30,106 nucleotides of DNA. Source: CAYQTL01 sp964420405. Lineage in GTDB: Bacteria; Acidobacteriota; Thermoanaerobaculia; Thermoanaerobaculales; Sulfomarinibacteraceae. Position 1 is the first letter of the stretch. Each line of letters begins with the position of its first letter. Both the position numbers and the translations under genes were made by a program. Shown here piece after piece: positions 14,232 to 21,640 of this stretch. Under the pieces are notes generated by a model. The model did no database searches and had not been told where the DNA came from. It saw only the letters and a program-made list of their open reading frames with translations. The DNA lies in assembly GCA_964420405.1 (NCBI GenBank), contig CAYQTL010000063.1:1-30106 (forward strand), read 5' to 3'.

Positions 14232-15509
14232 ATGCGAGGAACGATCGTGGCGGTATCGATGATGGTGCTCGTGGCGGTGGCCGCATCCGTGGCGGCGGAC
14301 CACGGCATGTCCCACGAGGTGACGGTGTCGGCCATCGACAACGAGCAGTTCCTGCCGTCGGTGGCCTACAACTGGAAGCGCGACGAGTACCTCGTCGTGT
14401 GGCACAACCTGTTTTTCAACGGACGCGACGTGTACGCCCGGCGTGTGGACCGGTTCGGCCGGGTGCTCAACGAGTTCGTGGTCGCGAGCGACCTCGACGA
14501 CCGGGCCCAGCCGTCGGTGGCCTACGACTGGGTCCACGACCGGTACCTGGTCGTGTACATCGTCGACGTCAACGGCGACGGCAGCAACTGGGATGTCTAC
14601 GGGAGGCTCATCGGGTGGGACGGCCCCAACCCGGCCTGGACCGAGTTCCCGATCTGCACCTGGACCAGCTCCCAGTGGAACCCGCAGGTCGAGTACGCCC
14701 GCACCCAGGAGGAGTTCATGGTGGTGTGGACCAACACACCCGCCGGCGTGCCCGCCTACGTCAGCGCGCGGCGGGTGTGGGCGGACGGGAGCATGCCGCA
14801 GGGAGGGTTCACGGTGTCGTCCGGCGCCGAGCCGCGGATCAACCCGCAGATCGCCTACAACCTGGCCCGCAACGAGTACCTGGTGACCTACGACCTGGTG
14901 ACGGGCGGCGGGACCGGCGTCGACATCTGGGCGGCGCGGATGACGGCCGGCGGCATCGTCCTCGGGGGCGGTGAGTTCGGAGTCGCGGCGTGGCCAGACA
15001 CCGAGGAGCACCCCGATGTGGCGGCCTGCCACGCGGCGGACACGTACCTGGTGGTCTGGCAGAGCCTCGTGGCCGTCGACAACCTCGACGTGTACGGGAG
15101 GTTCGTGAACGGCGACGGGACGATCGACGGCGGGCCGATCCTGATCCACAGCGCCGCGGGCGACGACGCCGAGCCGGCCGTCGACTGCCTGCGCGACAGC
15201 GGGCGGTTCATGGTCGCCTTCCAGCAGGAGTACAGCACCGTCGGTGGGCCGATCGGCGTCCTGGCGAGGGAGATCGAGGCGAACCACGCGCTGACGCCGG
15301 TCTTCGGCGTGCGAACGCCCTCCGTCTCGGAGCCGATCCAGTGCACCCAGCCCGCGATCACGGGGGGGGAGGGCGGCTGGATGGTGACCTGGGAGCACGA
15401 TCGCTGGACGACCTCCTACCAGGACATCCACGGGCGGCCGGTCTGGGAGCTGCTCGGCAGCGGGTTCGAGGGGAACGGGTTCCACGGCTGGTCGTCCCAC
15501 GTGCCGTAG
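14232..15509 (+). CDS. Secreted seven-repeat beta-propeller protein with FESG-type tail
   Basis: A 425-residue exported protein. The signal peptide MRGTIVAVSMMVLVAVAASVAA leads into seven repeats of about 45-65 residues, each near the pattern P-x-V/I-A-Y ... E-Y-L-V-V-W ... D-V-Y-x-R. They begin at LPSVAYNW, QPSVAYDW, NPQVEYAR, NPQIAYNL, HPDVAACH, EPAVDCLR and QPAITGGE. Seven such units suggest a closed seven-bladed propeller. The last residues, GSGFEGNGFHGWSSHVP, match the tail of the unrelated protein ending at 19407. I chose ATG 14232 (GGGAGG 5-6 nt upstream, signal peptide begins there) over ATG 14142. It is divergent from the sigma factor gene. The function is not recognised. Propellers of this kind often bind partners rather than catalyse. 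Confidence 0.75.
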   Translation: MRGTIVAVSMMVLVAVAASVAADHGMSHEVTVSAIDNEQFLPSVAYNWKRDEYLVVWHNLFFNGRDVYARRVDRFGRVLNEFVVASDLDDRAQPSVAYDWVHDRYLVVYIVDVNGDGSNWDVYGRLIGWDGPNPAWTEFPICTWTSSQWNPQVEYARTQEEFMVVWTNTPAGVPAYVSARRVWADGSMPQGGFTVSSGAEPRINPQIAYNLARNEYLVTYDLVTGGGTGVDIWAARMTAGGIVLGGGEFGVAAWPDTEEHPDVAACHAADTYLVVWQSLVAVDNLDVYGRFVNGDGTIDGGPILIHSAAGDDAEPAVDCLRDSGRFMVAFQQEYSTVGGPIGVLAREIEANHALTPVFGVRTPSVSEPIQCTQPAITGGEGGWMVTWEHDRWTTSYQDIHGRPVWELLGSGFEGNGFHGWSSHVP

Positions 15510-15532
15510 GCGGCCCTTGTCCGGCTCGGGCG

Positions 15533-15558
15533 GGCCGGCCGCGACGTCGCGGCCGGCC
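15533..15558. terminator. Perfect 26-nt palindrome between convergent genes
   Basis: GGCCGGCCGCG, ACGT, then the exact reverse complement: an 11-bp stem with a 4-nt loop, 23 nt after the propeller stop and 12 nt before the flippase stop. It can fold on either strand, so it probably ends both transcripts. No T-tract. Confidence 0.6.
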
Positions 15559-15570
15559 ACTCCGTGCCGC

Positions 15571-16617
15571 TCAGCGGCCGCGGCGGGCGAGCGCCGTGGC
15601 GACGACGGCGCCGCCGACCAGCAGCACCGAGTGGTAGGTCGCGAGGCGCCAGGCCACGACCACCACGCCGACCAGCTCCGACGGGACGATCTGGCCGAGC
15701 ACGAACGCCGCCGCCGCCTCGACGCCGCCACCGCCGCCCGGCACGACCACGGCGGCGGAGCCCGCGTACAGCAGCGCCTGCACCAGGATCAGCGGCACCG
15801 CGTGGAGCGGGTGGCCAACCGCCCACAGCAGGACCGGCAGGGTGGAGTAGCGACAGGACCACTGGAGCGTCACCAGGAGGAAGTCGAGCGCGACGGCGCC
15901 GCGCCGGTGCCGGAGCAGCAGGCCGAGGGACGCACGTGCCGCGCGCGTCCGGCGTCCCACGGCGAGCGCCTGGCGCATCCCACCGAGCGCCGAAAGCTCG
16001 TCGCGGGACCGGCGCAGCAGCCAGGCGCTCGCCGCTCCCCCCAGCAGCACCACCGCTCCGACGCCGACGAGCACCCCCGGCTCGGGCCAGCGCAGCGAGC
16101 CCAGCACCGCCCGCCAGCCCGGGGCGCGCCACATGGCGAGGACGGCGAACGGCGCGAGCAGCGCGAAGAAGACCAGGTCGAGGACCGAGTCGAGGCCGAC
16201 CATCGCGACGGCGGGTCCGACGGGGATGCCGGCCCGCCGAGACAGCGTGACACGCAGCACCGGGGCGCCCACGGCGGACGGCGTCGCGGCGGTTCCGAGC
16301 ATGGTCCCGAGGGAGACCACCAGAGCGCTGCGGAATCGGACGGGGTAGCCGAGCGCGCGGGCGACGACCACGACCCGGCCGGCGTGGCAGCACCACCAGC
16401 CGGCGACCAGGCCGGCCACGATCGGCGCCGCCTGCCAGCGGGCGGCGGCCAGCCGGCGCAGGGTGCCCGGCTCGACGGTGCCCGCGACGAGGAGCCCTCC
16501 GGCGGCGATCGCCAGCACCACCCCGACGGCGCCGAACCGGAGGAAGGTGGCGATGTCGGGCGGCTGCAGTCCCGCGAAGGTCGCGTCGCCTCGGGGCTCG
16601 TGTTGCTGCGTGCCCAC
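15571..16617 (-). CDS. Flippase-like integral membrane protein (LPG synthase TM / AglD family)
   Basis: A 348-residue membrane protein with about eight hydrophobic segments. Family marks include AATPSAVGAPVLRVTLSRRAG (about 110-130), followed by LDSVLDLVFF, and near the end VVVPGGGGGVEAAAAFVLG, equivalent to the conserved P-G-G-x-G-x-x-E loop of the lysylphosphatidylglycerol-synthase membrane region (YbhN/AglD-like). Such proteins are thought to flip or transfer lipid-linked molecules. It has no soluble LPG synthase domain, so a flippase role is the better guess. The GTG start at 16617 follows a TAGTAT hexamer by 9 nt. It is divergent from the beta-hydroxylase gene. Confidence 0.82.
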   Translation of the reverse strand: MGTQQHEPRGDATFAGLQPPDIATFLRFGAVGVVLAIAAGGLLVAGTVEPGTLRRLAAARWQAAPIVAGLVAGWWCCHAGRVVVVARALGYPVRFRSALVVSLGTMLGTAATPSAVGAPVLRVTLSRRAGIPVGPAVAMVGLDSVLDLVFFALLAPFAVLAMWRAPGWRAVLGSLRWPEPGVLVGVGAVVLLGGAASAWLLRRSRDELSALGGMRQALAVGRRTRAARASLGLLLRHRRGAVALDFLLVTLQWSCRYSTLPVLLWAVGHPLHAVPLILVQALLYAGSAAVVVPGGGGGVEAAAAFVLGQIVPSELVGVVVVAWRLATYHSVLLVGGAVVATALARRGR

Positions 16618-16626
16618 CGATCGGGG

Positions 16627-16632
16627 ATACTA
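16627..16632 (-). promoter_or_regulatory. -10-like TAGTAT, flippase gene
   Basis: TAGTAT on the minus strand lies 9 nt before GTG 16617, with no Shine-Dalgarno sequence. On the plus strand the same place reads GATACT (16626-16631), so it might also serve the divergent hydroxylase gene. Confidence 0.35.
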
Positions 16633-16750
16633 CCGCAGGGCTCCACCGCACGCCCACGACGGTCCGCTCGCCGCCGCCACCCGCCGTTGTGTGAGACGTC
16701 GGCGGCGCCGCGGATGGGCCCGTACTCCCGGCGGGGTCCTCGATGCGCTG

Positions 16751-17557
16751 ATGGATCAACGCCACTCGCCCGCCCACCTCCGGTTCGACGACCGGACCGT
16801 CCGGCTCGACCGGTCCCGGTCGTGGATGCTGCGCGCGCTTCTCAGGCTGAAGGACATCCTCGAGGAGGGTGTCGCCCGGGTGTCGCTGCACGACGACACG
16901 CCGGTCTACGACACCTCGCTGTTTCCGTGGGTCGGTCGGGTGGAGGCGCGGTGGCGGGAGATCCGTCGTGAGCTCGACGGGCTGCTCGACCGGTGCCGGC
17001 AGCTGCCGAGCATGCAGGACATCCTCGAGCCGGTCGCCGCCATCACCGATGGCGACCGCTGGAAGTCACTCTGGCTGGTGGCGATGGAGCGCCCGTTTCC
17101 GGCCGTCGCCTCCCGCTGCCCGCGGACCATGGAGGCTCTCCGCGCGATCCCCGGGGTGACCAACGCATTCTTCTCGCTGCTCGCGCCGGGCACCCACATC
17201 CCGTCCCACCGGGGCGCCTACAACGGGCTGCTGCGGTTCCACCTCGGGCTGACCGTGCCGCAGCCGGCCGAGGAGTGCTGGATCAGGGTCGGCAGTCGGG
17301 TGCTGTCGTGGCAGGAAGGGCGCGGGTTGGTGTTCGACGACACCTACAACCACGAGGTCCGCAACGACACCGCGGGGCCGCGGGCGGTGCTGTTCGTCGA
17401 CTTCGCGCGGCCGCTCCACTCCCCGTTCGAGCAGCTCAATCGGGCACTGCTGGCCGCCGCGAGGTACACGCCCCTGATGCGCCGCACGTTCCGCAACCAG
17501 CGCCGGTGGGAGCGGGCGGTCCTCGGTGGAGCGGAGCCGGAGACGGCCCGCTCCTGA
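16751..17557 (+). CDS. Aspartyl/asparaginyl beta-hydroxylase family dioxygenase
   Basis: A 268-residue protein of the Fe(II)/2-oxoglutarate-dependent family related to the catalytic domain of mammalian AspH and bacterial LpxO. Metal ligands are visible as H153 (IPSHRGAYNG) and H201 (TYNHEVRND). The position two after H153 is Gly, as in AspH, where the usual third acidic ligand is absent. HLGLTVPQP and RAVLFVDFARPL (2-oxoglutarate-binding Arg) also match. It should hydroxylate a protein, peptide or lipid acyl chain. The lipid-flippase-like divergent neighbour makes a lipid substrate worth considering, but this is inference. The start is uncertain: ATG 16751 is chosen as the nearest to conserved sequence, without a good ribosome site. 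Confidence 0.85.
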   Translation: MDQRHSPAHLRFDDRTVRLDRSRSWMLRALLRLKDILEEGVARVSLHDDTPVYDTSLFPWVGRVEARWREIRRELDGLLDRCRQLPSMQDILEPVAAITDGDRWKSLWLVAMERPFPAVASRCPRTMEALRAIPGVTNAFFSLLAPGTHIPSHRGAYNGLLRFHLGLTVPQPAEECWIRVGSRVLSWQEGRGLVFDDTYNHEVRNDTAGPRAVLFVDFARPLHSPFEQLNRALLAAARYTPLMRRTFRNQRRWERAVLGGAEPETARS

Positions 17558-17565
17558 ACCGTCAG

Positions 17566-17593
17566 GGAACCCGAACGGACAGGCTGGGGTTCC
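17566..17593 (+). terminator. Hairpin after beta-hydroxylase gene
   Basis: GGAACCC (17566-17572) and GGGTTCC (17587-17593) pair across a 14-nt loop, 9 nt after the stop. No T-tract. Confidence 0.35.
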
Positions 17594-17841
17594 GACGCTC
17601 CGTGAGGGGGAGACCCGGTCGCGGGCGGGCGGCGCCCGTGCCGCTGCGGGGCAGGGGCGCACCCGCCGCCGCCCGTGGCACCGGGCGACGGCGGCCTGGG
17701 ACCGTTCGCGAGTCGCCGTCGCACGCCTGAGACGGCCCGATTCGCGGGATCGAGACGCTCCACGCCGCGTCAGCACCGGCAAATCCATGTGTTTCATGGG
17801 GATGCGTCGGTCCGTCTCGCTCGGTCCCAGGTCCCGCGACG

Positions 17842-17856
17842 TGGCACGCCGGTTGC
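17842..17856 (+). promoter_or_regulatory. Sigma-54 promoter
   Basis: TGGCACG, four bases, TTGC. This is an exact match to the core sigma-54 consensus with correct -24/-12 spacing. It lies 64 nt before ATG 17920, which would give a leader of about 50 nt including the ribosome site. Sigma-54 promoters need an ATP-using enhancer-binding protein, and none is encoded in this window. Confidence 0.65.
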
Positions 17857-17919
17857 GATGCCGTGCGCAACGACCGCGCGGACATCCCGGGCGGACAGCA
17901 GCACGGAAGGAGCACGACG

Positions 17920-19407
17920 ATGCGCACGACGAACGCACTGACGGTGATGGTGGGGATCGTGGCGGCGGGACTGATCGCGGTGACCCCGGCGGCCGGCCAG
18001 GACGCGGGAAGCGCCGACCAGAGCTACGGCCCCGACGGGACCGGCAGGTACGAGCACGGAATCTCCGGACGTTACTTCGAGGGGGCCGACGTGGCGGTGG
18101 ACGCCGCCGGGCGCGCGGTGGTGGGGGGGTTCGGCGAGGTCGACCTCGGCAACGGCACATGGGCGGTCTCGGCGATGGTGCTGCGGTTCACGGCCGGGGG
18201 CGTGCTCGACGTGTCGTTCGGCGTCGACGGTGTCCGCAGCTTCGGCATTCCGCCGATGGCCGGGACCCTCGGCAGGGCGGCCGTGGAGATCGCCGCCGAC
18301 GGCGGCATCTGGTTCGGCTACACCCGGGCGTACTGCGAGACCTTCTCCTGTCCGCCCGATCCCGAGCAGGCCAACTTCATGATCTACAAGCTGTCGGCCG
18401 GAGGCTCGATCGAGGGCTCGCTGTCGATCCCGTTCGACCTCGGGACCACGACCGAGCGGAGGGACGACGTCCTGGCGGACATCGTCGAGCTGCCCGACGG
18501 ACGCCTGGCGGTGGTCGGGACGGCCGAGCGGAGCGCTTCGGACGACACTGACTTCGCGATCGCGATGGTCGAGCAGACGACCCCCGGCGGCGCACTGAGC
18601 CTCGACACCTCCTGGGGCGGCGGCGGCACGTCGCTGTGCTGGTTCGACCTCGGCGGGACCGCCGGCAAGCAGGACGCCGCCGCCGCGGTGGCGGTGGAGC
18701 CCGGCGGGGCGATCCTCGTCGGCGGCACCGCGTTCGTCGGTGACGGGATCGGTCTCGACGGGACCGACTTCGGGCTGTGTCGCTTCAGCCCGGTCGGCGG
18801 CCTCCAGGAGAAGTGGCACAGCGCCTCCGGCGGCATCGTCCTCGACAGCCGCGAGGCCCTCGGCGACCTGCTGGTGCTGGCGGACGGCTCGATCCTGGCG
18901 GCGGGCGAGATCGCTGGCACCGGCGGCACCGACTTCGGCGTCATCCGGCTCGGCTCCGACATGGTGGTGGACACGGGCTACGGACCGTTCGGAAGCGGCT
19001 GGTCGACGGTCAACTTCCAGTACCTGTTCGTCGGAGACACGCGCGACGGCGTGGACTCCATGCTGCTCGACGGCGACGGCGGGCTGGTCCTCGCCGGCGA
19101 GATCAGCGGCGGCGCGCTGACGTCGGCGGTCGGGCTGGCGAAGCTGACGCCGGCCGGCCTGCTCGACACCTCGTGGGGGATCGGCGGCGGCGGCCGAGCG
19201 GTCCACTCGTTCCACGGCGACCTCGAGGACACCGTGGGCGGCATCGCCCGGCAGGCCGACGGCAAGTACCTCGCCGCCGGCATGACGATGGACACCAACG
19301 CGAGCCTGTACGTGCTCCGGATGCACGGTCCATCGTCGCCCGGGCTGCCGTTCTCGGACGGGTTCGAGAGCGGCGGCCTCACGGCCTGGTCGTCGTCGGT
19401 GCCCTGA
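17920..19407 (+). CDS. Secreted delta-60-type repeat protein with FESG tail
   Basis: A 495-residue exported protein. The signal peptide MRTTNALTVMVGIVAAGLIA ends near ATPAAGQ. The body has repeats of about 55-65 residues of delta-60 style: LDVSFGVDGVRSFG, LDTSWGGGG, LDTSWGIGGGGRAV, each followed after a spacer by strands such as DGRLAVVGTA, GGAILVGGTA, DGSILAAGEI, GGLVLAGEIS and DGKYLAAGMT. This is a beta-propeller-like fold of unknown role. The C-terminus FSDGFESGGLTAWSSSVP resembles that of the propeller ending at 15509. ATG 17920 has GGAAGGAG 7-8 nt upstream. A sigma-54 promoter precedes it, so expression is probably conditional. Confidence 0.8.
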   Translation: MRTTNALTVMVGIVAAGLIAVTPAAGQDAGSADQSYGPDGTGRYEHGISGRYFEGADVAVDAAGRAVVGGFGEVDLGNGTWAVSAMVLRFTAGGVLDVSFGVDGVRSFGIPPMAGTLGRAAVEIAADGGIWFGYTRAYCETFSCPPDPEQANFMIYKLSAGGSIEGSLSIPFDLGTTTERRDDVLADIVELPDGRLAVVGTAERSASDDTDFAIAMVEQTTPGGALSLDTSWGGGGTSLCWFDLGGTAGKQDAAAAVAVEPGGAILVGGTAFVGDGIGLDGTDFGLCRFSPVGGLQEKWHSASGGIVLDSREALGDLLVLADGSILAAGEIAGTGGTDFGVIRLGSDMVVDTGYGPFGSGWSTVNFQYLFVGDTRDGVDSMLLDGDGGLVLAGEISGGALTSAVGLAKLTPAGLLDTSWGIGGGGRAVHSFHGDLEDTVGGIARQADGKYLAAGMTMDTNASLYVLRMHGPSSPGLPFSDGFESGGLTAWSSSVP

Positions 19408-19435
19408 CGGGCCCGACTCCCGGAGGCGGGCGGAG

Positions 19436-19459
19436 CGGGCCGGGGTCTTCCCCGGCCCG
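19436..19459. terminator. Strong bidirectional hairpin
   Basis: A perfect 10-bp stem, CGGGCCGGGG and CCCCGGCCCG, with a TCTT loop. GGAG upstream (19432-19435) and CTCC downstream can lengthen it past a one-base bulge. It lies between the convergent genes ending at 19407 and 19477. No T-tract. Confidence 0.65.
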
Positions 19460-19476
19460 TCTCCCGTCCTCCGGCG

Positions 19477-19851
19477 TCAGTCGCGGCGGGAGCGCAGCAG
19501 CATGACGAGGCCTGCGGTCGCGACCAGGCCGCCGGCGACCCACAGGGCGTTGCTGTCCCGCACCACCTCCCAGGAGTCCCTCGCCATCCGGCCGGGCGGC
19601 CGGTAGCGGAGGTAGTCGGCGGTCCGCTCGAGGCGGCGGGCGATCCGGTTGGCGTCGGAGGCCCTGTCGACGCGCTCGCCAAGCGCGCGGATCTGCTCGG
19701 CGACCGACTCGACACGGTCGGCGGCCTCGACGGTGAACTCGTCGAGCGGCGGCTCGACGAGTTCCCGCAGGTCGTGCATCTTCTCGCGGACCGCGCCGGA
19801 GGCGGCGGTCCGCGTCGAGGTCTTGACAACATCGGCTGTCCTGGTGGTCAT
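19477..19851 (-). CDS. Small membrane-anchored helical protein, unknown function
   Basis: A 124-residue protein. The N-terminal 95 residues are charged and helical (VREKMHDLRELVEPPLDEFT, VESVAEQIRALGERVD, RIARRLERTADYLRYRP). One C-terminal transmembrane helix (NALWVAGGLVATAGLVMLL) ends in SRRD. The layout recalls the small DUF883/YqjD-type stress-linked membrane proteins, but I see no signature that proves it. ATG 19851 has GAAGGAG 6 nt upstream, better than the longer start at 19893. It shares a bidirectional hairpin with the secreted protein gene to its left. Confidence 0.6.
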   Translation of the reverse strand: MTTRTADVVKTSTRTAASGAVREKMHDLRELVEPPLDEFTVEAADRVESVAEQIRALGERVDRASDANRIARRLERTADYLRYRPPGRMARDSWEVVRDSNALWVAGGLVATAGLVMLLRSRRD

Positions 19852-20040
19852 CGCTGTCTCCTTCGTGCTCGCTCCGGCCGGCTCCTGCGACACGAGGCTG
19901 GGGCCGGAGAGATCGCTGTCGCGTCGAACGTGCGGTCACCCCTGCGCCGCGCCACCCTCCGTCGGCGCCCTGGGGGTCGCGCGGGCGGTCTGTGAGGTCG
20001 CCGTCTTCCGGTTCGTGTCGGTGGGCGGCACGGGCCGTGC

Positions 20041-20610
20041 TCACTCGAGCGAGACGGCGACCCGGACGGGCTCCTCCCACGCCTCGGCTCGGACCTCCAG
20101 AGCGGCCGGCTTCTCGAGCACCGTCGTCGGGGTGCGGAAGTAGAGCAGGTCCACCATCCAGCGTCCCGTCGGCAGGAGGACTTCGTCATCCCTGATCTCG
20201 CCGGCCAGGCTCAGCACCGGGAAGAAGTTGGAGGGGACGAGGTCGTCCATGTCCAGCGTCGTCCCGATCGGAATGCCGTAGAAGCGGCCCATCGACCGGT
20301 CGAAGGTGGCCTTCTGGTAGTTGCCGCGGATCTCGCCCAACGAGGCGAGCGGGTGGTGGATGCCGCCGTGCTCGACGAGGTGGAACGCCTCGCGGTCGAG
20401 CATCGCCGAGTCGGAGTCGCGATTGCGCACCACCACGAGCAGCGGCGTGTACGCCGCACCGGAACGGTGCTCGGCAAGCCAGGTGCTCACCCAGACGTCG
20501 GCGTGGCTGGTCGACCTCGTGAACACCTCGCCGGCGTCGTCCGCCGCGGCGGGTGCGCCGAGCGAGGCGGCCAGCACGAGGAGCGGGACGAGGATGAAAG
20601 GCCTTCTCAT
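20041..20610 (-). CDS. Secreted protein of unknown function
   Basis: A 189-residue protein I do not recognise. A signal peptide (MRRPFILVPLLVLAASLGAPAAA) is followed by a mixed, mostly beta-strand-like mature part containing LLVVVRNRDSDSAMLDREAF, a His-rich HLVEHGGIHHPLASLGE (about 80-95) and GIPIGTTLDMDDLVPSNFF. No cysteines occur in the mature part and no catalytic motif is evident. ATG 20610 has a strong AAGGAGGG 4 nt upstream. It is 208 nt downstream of the EcsC gene on the same strand and separated from it by a hairpin-forming gap, so it is probably its own transcript. Confidence 0.6.
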   Translation of the reverse strand: MRRPFILVPLLVLAASLGAPAAADDAGEVFTRSTSHADVWVSTWLAEHRSGAAYTPLLVVVRNRDSDSAMLDREAFHLVEHGGIHHPLASLGEIRGNYQKATFDRSMGRFYGIPIGTTLDMDDLVPSNFFPVLSLAGEIRDDEVLLPTGRWMVDLLYFRTPTTVLEKPAALEVRAEAWEEPVRVAVSLE

Positions 20611-20649
20611 GGATCCCTCCTTCGTCGGATGCGGTCCCGCCCGCCGACC

Positions 20650-20672
20650 GCGGACACTCGATCTCCGTCCGC
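20650..20672 (-). terminator. Hairpin in the gap after the DUF2339 operon
   Basis: GCGGAC (20650-20655) pairs with GTCCGC (20667-20672) around an 11-nt loop. The surrounding GC-rich sequence can add pairs. It may end the operon transcript from the right, but it lies close to the start region of the next gene, so the role is unsure. Confidence 0.25.
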
Positions 20673-20818
20673 CGGGCGGCGTCGGCCGCACCCCGACCAT
20701 CGCCCGCGGAGCGCGCCGCCGCCATCGGGTCGATCCCGGTCGAGCGGTCGGGACGGTCTCGGGCGCGGCGGCGACCGTGGTCCTCCCGCCAGGACGCGAC
20801 CCGAGGTCCGTTCCCCGG

Positions 20819-21640
20819 TCACCCCGTCCGGTCGGTGAGCAGCCGCCGGTACTCGAGCTCGATGGCGTCACGACCGTAGACGCGCTCGAGCCGACGGATG
20901 GCGAAGTGGCCGCGCGCGACCTCCTGGAAGTGGCGGAGGAAGGCGACGTTGACCGCGGCTCCGCCGAGCGCACCGACGACCGGTACGCCCTGGGCGACGA
21001 TCTTCTCGGCGACGACCGTGTTGAAGCGGGAGGCGATGCGGGCCAGCAGGCGCACCAGGACCGGTGCTCCCTGCTCGAACGCGCGCCCCTGCGCGAGAAA
21101 GCGCGCGGCCTCGGTGACGGTCTGCGCGAGGGCCGCGCGAACCGCGTAGTAACCGCTCTCGGCGGCGTCGTCGTCGCCAGTGCGGCCGCCGAGAGCGAAC
21201 ACCGACAGGCAGGCCACCCTGGTCTCCGGGGCAGCCGGATCCTCCCCTTCGGCCCTCGCGATGTCGGCCACCGCGCGCAGGATGATGGTGGTCGACACCG
21301 GCACCTCGGCGGCGAGCCCCTGCAGCCCGAACGCCCCTCCGACCGCGCCGGAAAGCCCACCGGCGACGGTGTGGACCAGCCGGCTCGCGGGCCGGCCGGG
21401 CGCGCCACGGCCGAGGCTGCGCACGGCGACCTCCAGGGCCGCTTCGAGCGACCGTCGCACGATCCGGTCGAGCCGCGCGTGGGCGCCCTCCGGCAGCCTC
21501 GACATCAGCGCCTCGACCGGCGTGCCGACGAGATCGGAGATCCGTGCCACCAGGCTCGGCTCCTCGAGCCGCCGGATCGCGGCCGCGAGGGCCGCCCGGT
21601 CCTCGGGGACCATCTCGGTGACCGGGACCAGCGCCGTCAT
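20819..21640 (-). CDS. EcsC family protein
   Basis: A 273-residue protein resembling the EcsC family (named from the third gene of the Bacillus ecs locus). Visible features are a glycine/alanine-rich membrane-associating segment (LVHTVAGGLSGAVGGAFGLQ), EVPVSTTIILRAVADIARAEGED, and VVAEKIVAQGVPVVGALGGAAVNVAF, a pattern that recurs in this family. The biochemical role is unknown. The ATG overlaps the DUF3999 stop as ATGA, so it is the third coupled gene of the operon starting at 25292. A role together with the two envelope proteins is inferred from that coupling. Confidence 0.8.
   Translation of the reverse strand: MTALVPVTEMVPEDRAALAAAIRRLEEPSLVARISDLVGTPVEALMSRLPEGAHARLDRIVRRSLEAALEVAVRSLGRGAPGRPASRLVHTVAGGLSGAVGGAFGLQGLAAEVPVSTTIILRAVADIARAEGEDPAAPETRVACLSVFALGGRTGDDDAAESGYYAVRAALAQTVTEAARFLAQGRAFEQGAPVLVRLLARIASRFNTVVAEKIVAQGVPVVGALGGAAVNVAFLRHFQEVARGHFAIRRLERVYGRDAIELEYRRLLTDRTG

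Larger units (their letters stand above)
17558..17919. other. Intergenic region carrying hairpin and sigma-54 promoter
   Basis: No gene is convincing. It contains a terminator-like hairpin just after 17557, GC-rich low-complexity sequence (17620-17680), and a near-perfect sigma-54 promoter at 17842-17856. An enhancer-binding-protein site would be expected roughly 80-200 nt upstream of that promoter (17660-17780), but I cannot point to a convincing inverted repeat there. Confidence 0.55.
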
